From Pyrodictiaceae archaeon (GTDB lineage: Archaea > Thermoproteota > Thermoprotei_A > Sulfolobales > Pyrodictiaceae), in assembly GCA_015520245.1 (NCBI GenBank), contig WAQM01000151.1, forward strand, positions 1 to 6,602: DNA of 6,602 nt. Reading direction: 5' to 3'. The notes beneath the pieces are model-generated. The model was not told the origin of the DNA and made no database searches. It was given only the letters and a program-made list of their open reading frames with translations. Below are positions 1 to 5,348 of this stretch, in pieces. The position numbers and the translations under genes were made by a program. The stretch's first letter is position 1. Every line of letters begins with the position of its first letter.

Positions 1-1171
1 CCATGTAGGAGCGGATGTAGACGCCGTTGCGCGCCTCCTCGAGGAGCTCCTCGAACCTTCTGTCGCCGGGCGTGAGGTACGTGTTGGCCATCCTAACTAT
101 GGGCTCACTGGCGTAGTCCATGGCGCGCGCGGCAGCGTTGCTCCGCGTACCGAACAGAGCCGCGCTCCAGCGATTGTGCAGGGGCTCGTTTATGATTCCC
201 TCGCGGTAGATGTAGCGGGGCCTAGCGGGCACCGCCTCGTCGTCGTAGAGGTAGAACCCGTTGCTGCCCGGTATCGTCGGGTCGTCGACCACCGTGGCGT
301 GCTCGTTACCCACCCTCTCCCGGCCGAGCATCTCGGGCTTAACGAAGCTCGCCCCAGCCTGCGCTAGCTCGCGGCCCCAGATCCTGTCCGCCTCCATGGG
401 GTGCCCGGCGCTCTCGTGTACGATGAGGCCCACGACCTCGCTGCCCAGCACGACGGGCACGCGGTCCCTGGGGGGCTCGACGCCCTCCAGCAGCACCCTC
501 TCTAGCCTCCTTAGCTCGTCCACCAGCGCCTCCGCCGGCCTCCACTGGTCCAGCAGCTCGAGGCCACCCACGGCCCCGTACTCCAGGACCCGCTGGATGG
601 TCCCCTTCTGAGGGTGGGTCAGGGTCACGCCTATCTCCAGCAGCACCCTGGGGGTACGCGACTCGACGAACCCCCCGTCGCTCGTGATGACGAGCTTCTC
701 CTCAACCCTCTCGACGTACTCGACCGTCAGCACCGACAGCTTGGCCTCACGGAGCGCCCCGCGCGCGGTACGCCATAGCTCGTCGACGAGGAGCTTTAGC
801 TTGTCCTCCAGGCCCATCTGGTCGAAGCCCTTGACGGCCACCGCCTCGACGCGCGCCCTCCCGACGCGCTCCTCCGACATCCTGTGTACTCTATGGCGGG
901 GCCGCGTCGCCCTGGCGTGGGCCAGGGCCCTCCTCATAGCGTCGAGGATGCCTTCGCGGCTCCGGCCCGCCGTCGCCGCGAAAGCGAGCGCGCCGTCGAG
1001 GAGCGCGCGCACACCCACGCCCTCCGACGTCTCGAGCCCCGCTGAGATCACGCGCCCGTTCCTGGCCACCACGGTGAAGTCGGTGACGCGGTGGTAGCGG
1101 GCCTCAGCGTAGGATGCGCCCTCGCGGAGGGCCATCGCTACGGCCTCGTCGAGCAGCCGGGGTTCGATCAA
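1..1171 (-). CDS. tldD: TldD/PmbA-family metallopeptidase, 3' end off the left edge
   Basis: About 390 codons are visible and the frame is open at the window edge; family members are usually about 450-480 residues. The reading begins MIEPRLLDEAVAMALREG and carries the family zinc motif HESAGH at residues 252-257 (bases 401-418), followed by PMEADR. This is the HExxxH metal and catalytic site of TldD; the C-terminal part, which holds a further ligand in characterised TldD, lies outside. In bacteria TldD works with PmbA (TldE) as a heterodimeric protease that trims unfolded peptides and modified-peptide precursors; the archaeal substrate is unknown. The HExxxH identifies this as the active TldD-type subunit, so a PmbA-type partner may lie to the left. 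The start is uncertain: TTG at 1171 gives a family-like N-terminus, while an in-frame ATG at 1135 would shorten it by 12 residues. Family assignment is firm; start choice is moderate. Confidence 0.92.
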   Translation of the reverse strand, partial: MIEPRLLDEAVAMALREGASYAEARYHRVTDFTVVARNGRVISAGLETSEGVGVRALLDGALAFAATAGRSREGILDAMRRALAHARATRPRHRVHRMSEERVGRARVEAVAVKGFDQMGLEDKLKLLVDELWRTARGALREAKLSVLTVEYVERVEEKLVITSDGGFVESRTPRVLLEIGVTLTHPQKGTIQRVLEYGAVGGLELLDQWRPAEALVDELRRLERVLLEGVEPPRDRVPVVLGSEVVGLIVHESAGHPMEADRIWGRELAQAGASFVKPEMLGRERVGNEHATVVDDPTIPGSNGFYLYDDEAVPARPRYIYREGIINEPLHNRWSAALFGTRSNAAARAMDYASEPIVRMANTYLTPGDRRFEELLEEARNGVYIRSYM

Positions 1172-1255
1172 GTGGACGCCCCCGCCAGACCCGCCGGGGC
1201 CTTCCGGGGGTATTTCAAGGGCCGGCCCCGCCTTCAAGCGCGGGAGGGCGCATCC
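1172..1255. promoter_or_regulatory. Divergent intergenic region, probable back-to-back promoters
   Basis: This 84-bp region separates the tldD-like start (minus strand) from the kinase-like start (plus strand). It is strongly GC-rich except for TATTTCAA at 1211-1218, which reads TTGAAATA on the other strand. The patch lies about 40 bp from each start, so with the usual archaeal spacing of about 25 bp from TATA box to transcription start it could serve either direction and leave short leaders. Beside it is a perfect 10-bp palindrome GGGCCGGCCC (1219-1228), and TTCAAG occurs twice (1214-1219 and 1233-1238). Calling this a promoter is inference from position and composition; no transcription start is shown. 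Confidence 0.4.
1242..1248 (+). promoter_or_regulatory. Shine-Dalgarno site deciding the GTG start at 1256
   Basis: GGGAGGG lies 7 nt before the GTG at 1256 and matches the anti-Shine-Dalgarno end of archaeal 16S rRNA. It is the main reason for starting the kinase-like gene at 1256 rather than at the in-frame GTG at 1091, which lies inside the oppositely oriented tldD-like gene. Confidence 0.65.
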
Positions 1256-2680
1256 GTGGCCGGCGAGACGGAGCTGCGAGTCGCGGGCGGCGCCGTCACC
1301 CTGAAGCTGCTGGTGGGAGGCGAGCGGGGCCTACCCCTCGAAGCGCTACGCGCCGACGCGTGCTGCTCCGCCTACGGCGAGCTGCTAGCCTCGCTGCTGC
1401 TCGGCCGCTTCAGCGCCGAGGGCCCTCACGCCCGCGACGTCGAGCACGCAGCCGAGGAGTACGTCGAGAGGGTCTACAGGGAGGAGGCCGCGAGCCTCAC
1501 CAGGCTCTTCGGTGAGGCATCCCACCGCGTCACGATGCCCGCCTTCACACCCCTCCTGGTGAGGATGGCTAGGTTGTGCAGGCTCTACCCCTGGCTGAAG
1601 TTGGTCTACAGCGCGGTCCTCACGGCGAATCCGCAAGCCCTGGTCGCGGCCGGGCTGCGCGCCGCCAGGAGGCTGGGGCTGGAGCTGAAGGGGCTGAGGG
1701 CCAGGCTGGCGCCCCTCGGGGAGAGGGTCGCCACGCAGCTGCGGCTCCCCGCCAGCCTGGCGCGCGCGGTGATCGACGTCTCGCTCGTCCACCAGCTGGT
1801 AACGCCGCAGCTGATAGCTGAGGGGCTTAGCGCCAGGCCCCACCCCCTCCTGCGCGACCCCCTAGCGGGCGTGAGGGTTGGCGACGCGCCCGTGGCCGTC
1901 AAGCTCGTTAGGTTCGAGGACCAGCTCTACGCCATCACGGGGGTAGCCAGAGCGATCGCCGCCGTCAAGCGGATCGGGGTAAGCGCCGCCCGTAAGGTGG
2001 CCGCCGGAAGCTTCGTCACCGCCGTGGTGAAGGACTATCGCTCACCCATCGCCGCTAAGTGGCTCGTAGCGGCGATCCTCACGCTGCACCTGCCGAGGCC
2101 CAAGTTAAGCGCGCGCAGGCGCCTTACCACCGAGGTTGAGTACTCGTACAAGCTAGCGGACCTGGGGTTCAAAGTGCACGAGCCGATACTCGTCGACCCG
2201 CGCAGGCTGAGAGCCGCCTTCCGCTACGTTGAGGGAACGGACCTCGCGTCGCTCCTCAAGAGGTCCAGCGTACCGCCCCAGTACCGGGACCTCGGGCTGC
2301 TACTGGCCGAGCTCCACCGCAAGGGTGTGAGCCTTTGGGACACCAACCCCTCCAACTTCGTGGTCGACCGGGTAGGCTCGCTGGTGCTGGTTGATGTGGA
2401 GCAGGCGCGGCCGCTGAGGAGCGTCGAGGAGGCCGCCTGGGACCTCGTGATGGGCGTCTATTACAGCGCCATCTACAGCCCGCGCGACACGCCCTCCCGG
2501 GCCAAGATGGTTGCTGAGGCGTACCTCGACGCCGGCGGCGAGAGGAGGGTCGTCGAGGAAGCGGCCAAGCCTAGGTACATGTTACCCTTCGTGATGGCCG
2601 TCGCGCCCAACGTCCTCGAGAAGGCCAGGCGGGCGCTACTACACGCGCTCCATGGTGGGCTCACCAGTAAGGATTTCTGA
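1256..2680 (+). CDS. Atypical (Bud32/RIO-like) kinase-fold protein with a large unassigned N-terminal region
   Basis: The protein has 474 residues, starting at GTG 1256 behind a good Shine-Dalgarno site. Residues about 205-405 look like a small atypical kinase domain. VVKDYRSP (257-264) resembles the Bud32-type N-lobe segment with the nucleotide-binding Lys (K259). RRRLTTEVEY (287-296) would carry the helix-C Glu (E293). AELHRKGVSLWDTNPSNFVV (351-370) fits the catalytic loop with H354, D362 and N367. LVLVDVEQA (376-384) fits the metal-binding DFG position, here DVE (D380). Bud32 and RIO proteins phosphorylate proteins or hydrolyse ATP in tRNA-modification or ribosome-assembly complexes; the role here is unknown. 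It is probably not canonical Bud32, because the usual HGDLTTSN-type loop is replaced by LWDTNPSN. Residues 1-200 are rich in predicted helices and match nothing I recognise. It has no signal peptide and appears cytoplasmic. It heads a probable operon with the next two genes. Kinase fold is fairly sure; activity is not. Confidence 0.8.
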   Translation: MAGETELRVAGGAVTLKLLVGGERGLPLEALRADACCSAYGELLASLLLGRFSAEGPHARDVEHAAEEYVERVYREEAASLTRLFGEASHRVTMPAFTPLLVRMARLCRLYPWLKLVYSAVLTANPQALVAAGLRAARRLGLELKGLRARLAPLGERVATQLRLPASLARAVIDVSLVHQLVTPQLIAEGLSARPHPLLRDPLAGVRVGDAPVAVKLVRFEDQLYAITGVARAIAAVKRIGVSAARKVAAGSFVTAVVKDYRSPIAAKWLVAAILTLHLPRPKLSARRRLTTEVEYSYKLADLGFKVHEPILVDPRRLRAAFRYVEGTDLASLLKRSSVPPQYRDLGLLLAELHRKGVSLWDTNPSNFVVDRVGSLVLVDVEQARPLRSVEEAAWDLVMGVYYSAIYSPRDTPSRAKMVAEAYLDAGGERRVVEEAAKPRYMLPFVMAVAPNVLEKARRALLHALHGGLTSKDF

Positions 2681-2692
2681 GAGGGCTAGGCC

Positions 2693-2717
2693 TTAGGGGG
2701 AGGGGCGGGGGCAAGGC
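2693..2717 (+). promoter_or_regulatory. G-rich leader with the ribosome binding site of the 84-aa gene
   Basis: Three G-runs, GGGGG (2696-2700), GGGG (2702-2705) and GGGGG (2707-2711), are separated by single bases and sit just before the ATG at 2718. The GGGGGAGGGG part or the last G-run can serve as a Shine-Dalgarno site, the last one 6 nt from the start. There is no T-tract or clear stem for a terminator in the 37-nt gap, which favours read-through from the kinase-like gene. Confidence 0.45.
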
Positions 2718-2972
2718 ATGGAGCTAACGGAGGAGGTCGACGCCGCGGTAAAGCTGGCGGACTGCGGCGACCGCGAAGCTGGGAGCCTACTCGCGATAGT
2801 CGCCAAGCAGCTGCGGGAGGGTGCAAGGCGGCTGGCGATAGTCGTACCGCGAGGCCGCTTCGAGGAGTGCATCGACGTGATCCGCGAAGCCGTTCAGAGC
2901 GCATTCGCCGCTACTGTGGTGGTCGTCGAAGAGGGCTACGCCTTCCGCGCCCGCAGGGAGGTCCACGCCTAG
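2718..2972 (+). CDS. Small conserved-looking protein of unknown function (84 aa)
   Basis: I do not recognise this protein. It is 84 residues long, starting at ATG 2718 after a G-rich ribosome binding region. Residues 1-35 look helical and acidic (ELTEEVDAAVKLADC). Residues 37-80 fit a beta-alpha-beta unit: a strand at RRLAIVVP, a helix at RFEECIDVIREAVQSAF, then a strand at TVVVVEEGYAF. There are two cysteines (C16, C51), not arranged as a metal site, and no membrane segment or signal peptide. It lies 37 nt after the kinase-like gene and 14 nt before the radical SAM gene on the same strand, so it is probably cotranscribed with both. The position suggests an accessory or partner protein, but that is inference. 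Coding status is supported by the clean start, tight packing and protein-like composition. Confidence 0.72.
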   Translation: MELTEEVDAAVKLADCGDREAGSLLAIVAKQLREGARRLAIVVPRGRFEECIDVIREAVQSAFAATVVVVEEGYAFRARREVHA

Positions 2973-2974
2973 AC

Positions 2975-2981
2975 GGGGTGG
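2975..2981 (+). promoter_or_regulatory. Shine-Dalgarno site deciding the ATG start at 2987
   Basis: GGGGTGG, 5 nt before ATG 2987, resembles the GGTG-type Shine-Dalgarno core common in Thermoproteota. The in-frame GTG at 2978 falls inside this site, so it is a less likely start although it would add only three residues. Confidence 0.55.
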
Positions 2982-2986
2982 CCCAC

Positions 2987-4570
2987 ATGGTCAAGCTCCT
3001 CGACATAGACTTCGTCATAACGGTTGACCGGAGCCTCATGAGCAACCATCATGGCAAGGAGTTCATAGGCTTCATGACCACGGGGCCCGCCGTGCTCTTC
3101 CCCGAGAAGCTGTGGATGTGGATCGCGGCCCCCAAGCCTCCCGTCGACGAGTACGGCAGGCCCAAGCAGGCCCCCTACGGGCTCAGAAAGATCGAGGCCG
3201 CACTCCAGGAGGCGGGCTTCCGGGCCGCGGTCATAGACCCGGACTACGTCCCCCAGTACGCGAGGAAGGCCAAGGCCGTACTAATAGGCCACCACGACTA
3301 CTTTGCCTTCAACCCGCCCAGCAGCGAGTGGTGGCTGGTAACGGGCAGCGAGCCGGTCAACAGGAAGTCGTTCCTTAGGTTCATACAGCGCGTGGCCGAG
3401 GTTAAGCGCCGCCACAACCCCGGCCTCAAGGTCGTGGTGGGAGGGCCCGCGGCCTGGCAGTGGCTGTACGTGCCCCACTACGTCAAACGGTTCCTAGTCG
3501 ACACGATAGTTGAGGGTGAGGCTGAGAAGGTGGTCGTCGAGCTGGCCCAACGCATACTCGAGGGCAGGCCCCTGCCGCGCTACGTCGCCGTGGGCCCGCG
3601 CGAGAGCCCGAGGCTAGACGAGATCCCGGTCATCAGGGCGCCAAGCGTCAATGGGCTCGTCGAGATAATGAGAGGTTGCCCGCGCGGCTGCAAGTTCTGC
3701 AGCGTGACCCTAAGGCCTCTACGCCACATACCGCTTGAGAAGATCGAGGCCGAAGTGAAGGTGAACGCGCAGGCCGGCGTGACGGAGGGCATACTTCACA
3801 GCGAGGACGTGCTGCTCTACGGCGCGAGCGGCGTCATACCCAATCCTGACGCCGTGATCAAGCTCCACAAGCTGGTCAAGCGGTACTATAAAGTGGTCGG
3901 GTGGAGCCACGTCAGCCTTGCCGCCGTTGTCGTCGCCCAGCGTAGGTTCAAGCTGGTAACCAGGCTGACCGAGCTGCTCTACGACGGTAACCAGCACTAC
4001 CTCGGGGTCCAGACGGGCGTGGAGACGGGGTCGCCGAGGTTGGCGAGGAAGGTGATGCCAGCCAAGGCAGCACCATACCCGCCCGAGAAGTGGCCCGAGG
4101 TGGTCGAGGAGGCGTTCGCGATAATGCACGATCACAACATCATACCGGCCGCAACGATAATACTGGGCATGCCCGGCGAAACGCCGGACGACGTTGTCAA
4201 GACCATAGAGCTCGTGGAGAGGCTGAGGCCGTACCGCTCGCTCCTGGTGCCCATGTTCTTCGTCCCCCTGGGGGCGCTAAGGCGCAGCGACTGGTTCCGC
4301 TCGGTTAACGTAACTCGCGAGCACGCCGAGCTGTTGATAGCAATGCTCAGACACTCAGCGTACTGGAGCAAGGACATAATGTCCAGGTTCTATCTGAGGG
4401 GCGCTAAATATGCCGTGCTGCGAATGCTCCTCACGTACTTCGTCGACAAGGCGCTAAAGTTCGCCGAGACGCTAACGCCGGATGCCGTGTTGTCATACAT
4501 AGAGCAGGCGAAGGAGAGGCTCTCCAGGAGCCTCGAGGCGCCTGAGCCCATCCTCACCCCGCCCAAGTGA
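2987..4570 (+). CDS. Radical SAM protein with N-terminal cobalamin-binding-like domain (COG1032 type)
   Basis: The protein has 527 residues, starting at ATG 2987. The radical SAM [4Fe-4S] motif is CPRGCKFC (C231, C235, C238; CX3CX2C), and the domain covers about residues 220-430. GVQTGVETGSPRL (340-352) and ILGMPGETPDD (392-402) match conserved strands of this class. Residues about 60-200 resemble the Rossmann-like B12-binding domain placed before radical SAM domains, with VVVGGPAAW (149-157) and DTIVEGEAE (172-180). The usual DxHxxG cobalamin-ligand motif is not visible; GHHDYFAFN (101-109) occupies the nearby region. Such enzymes reductively cleave S-adenosylmethionine, and cobalamin-dependent ones often methylate or couple unreactive carbons. 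The substrate cannot be told here. Residues 440-527 form a mostly helical C-terminal region. It is the last gene of the probable operon, 14 nt after the 84-aa gene. Its 3' end overlaps a convergent gene by 17 bp. The class is secure; the substrate is unknown. Confidence 0.93.
   Translation: MVKLLDIDFVITVDRSLMSNHHGKEFIGFMTTGPAVLFPEKLWMWIAAPKPPVDEYGRPKQAPYGLRKIEAALQEAGFRAAVIDPDYVPQYARKAKAVLIGHHDYFAFNPPSSEWWLVTGSEPVNRKSFLRFIQRVAEVKRRHNPGLKVVVGGPAAWQWLYVPHYVKRFLVDTIVEGEAEKVVVELAQRILEGRPLPRYVAVGPRESPRLDEIPVIRAPSVNGLVEIMRGCPRGCKFCSVTLRPLRHIPLEKIEAEVKVNAQAGVTEGILHSEDVLLYGASGVIPNPDAVIKLHKLVKRYYKVVGWSHVSLAAVVVAQRRFKLVTRLTELLYDGNQHYLGVQTGVETGSPRLARKVMPAKAAPYPPEKWPEVVEEAFAIMHDHNIIPAATIILGMPGETPDDVVKTIELVERLRPYRSLLVPMFFVPLGALRRSDWFRSVNVTREHAELLIAMLRHSAYWSKDIMSRFYLRGAKYAVLRMLLTYFVDKALKFAETLTPDAVLSYIEQAKERLSRSLEAPEPILTPPK
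4554..4570. other. Tail-to-tail overlap of two convergent genes
   Basis: The last 17 bp of the plus-strand radical SAM gene (stop TGA at 4568-4570) are also the last 17 bp of the minus-strand 264-aa gene (stop TGA on the minus strand at 4556-4554). There is no room for a conventional intergenic terminator, so transcripts from the two sides probably end inside each other's coding sequence. Confidence 0.8.
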
Positions 4571-5348
4571 GTAGCCGAAGCTCGCGACCGCGCTCCACGA
4601 CCGCCTCGTACGACGCGAAGCCATACCTGACGAGCGTCTCCCACACCGAGCCTGCGAGCACGCGAACGCGGACGCGGGCCTCCACGGCCCGCCCGAGCAC
4701 CCTCTCAGCCGCTGTTAAGAGGTCTCGCACCACCCTCTCCTCGTCGACCTTGCCCGCGCTGTACCTGAGCATCATCACGGCTGCCCTCATCTCGTCTACC
4801 ACGAGACCGCCCCGAGCCCCCGTGCCGAAGCCGTAGGCTACGCCGGCCGCCGAGAGCTCGCCTATCAGTGGCACGCTGCCGGCTGCGGTCGCGTCGCTGA
4901 CGGACAGCACGATCTTAGCTGACGAGAGGGCGACCATCTCCCTCTCCCAGCTGGCCAGCCAGAACGGGTTGAGGAGCACCGTGCATTCCGTCAGCGCGCC
5001 GGCGTCGCGCAGGACATGTACCGGGAACTTACCGTGCCTGCGGTAGAACTGGTAGAGCTCGGCGCGCCCCATAGCCAGGTCGAGGTAGACGCGCGTGCGG
5101 GGGTCCTCCCGGCACAGCTCGCGGATCCTCTCCGAAAGCCAGGCTGTGTCGCCGAGCGCGCTATCGCGGGGAGCCACTGAGACCTCGCCGGGCCTGGCCC
5201 TCTCAACCCCCTTAGCCTCGACCACCGTCTGGTAGGCCAGCCGCTCCACGCTTACCCCCTCGGGAACCACCAGCAGGCAGGCCGAAGGGTCCGCCGAGAG
5301 CGCGTAGAGGTTGGCGGGGCACGGTACCAGCTCGGTGCGGGCCCTCAT
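4554..5348 (-). CDS. Uncharacterised 264-aa protein coupled to the MFS transporter gene
   Basis: I do not recognise this family. The protein has 264 residues and looks soluble, with no signal peptide or membrane helix. The pattern is alternating strand and helix: LLVVPEGVSVE (25-35), TRVYLDLAMGRAELYQFYRR (85-104), AKIVLSVSDATAAGSVP (144-160), and GVAYGFGTGARGGLVV (169-184), a Gly-rich segment followed by a helix. This suggests an alpha/beta sandwich, with the Gly-rich loop a candidate ligand site; that is inference. Residues 225-262 form a basic C-terminal segment. The ATG overlaps the stop of the upstream MFS gene as ATGA (bases 5345-5348), with no strong Shine-Dalgarno site, so translation is probably coupled. 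The tight pairing suggests a job linked to the transported compound. Its stop at 4554-4556 lies inside the convergent radical SAM gene. Confidence 0.82.
   Translation of the reverse strand: MRARTELVPCPANLYALSADPSACLLVVPEGVSVERLAYQTVVEAKGVERARPGEVSVAPRDSALGDTAWLSERIRELCREDPRTRVYLDLAMGRAELYQFYRRHGKFPVHVLRDAGALTECTVLLNPFWLASWEREMVALSSAKIVLSVSDATAAGSVPLIGELSAAGVAYGFGTGARGGLVVDEMRAAVMMLRYSAGKVDEERVVRDLLTAAERVLGRAVEARVRVRVLAGSVWETLVRYGFASYEAVVERGRELRLLTWAG

Noticed and set aside
684..1097. Long plus-strand open frame (137 codons) opposite the tldD-like gene
   Set aside because: The translation is Ser/Thr/Arg-rich and low in complexity, as expected for the antisense of a GC-rich gene. The minus-strand TldD match explains the region.
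1179..1210. Possible hairpin between CCCCCG at 1179 and CGGGGG at 1210
   Set aside because: Arms of six G/C pairs with a loop of about 20 nt are expected by chance at this GC content, and there is no T-tract to suggest a terminator.
1091..1255. N-terminal extension of the kinase-like gene to an in-frame GTG at 1091
   Set aside because: It would overlap the 5' end of the opposite-strand tldD-like gene by about 80 bp and cover the whole divergent promoter region. The GTG at 1256 has a clear Shine-Dalgarno site and the extra 55 residues look like antisense translation.
2867..2986. Upstream start for the radical SAM gene at 2867
   Set aside because: The extra 40 residues are Arg-rich and come from reading through the 84-aa gene in another frame. 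ATG 2987 has a Shine-Dalgarno site at 5 nt and begins the recognisable N-terminus.
3719..4135. Minus-strand open frame (138 codons) opposite the radical SAM gene
   Set aside because: It lies wholly inside the radical SAM coding sequence across its conserved core and has a His/Leu/Arg-rich shadow composition with no motif.
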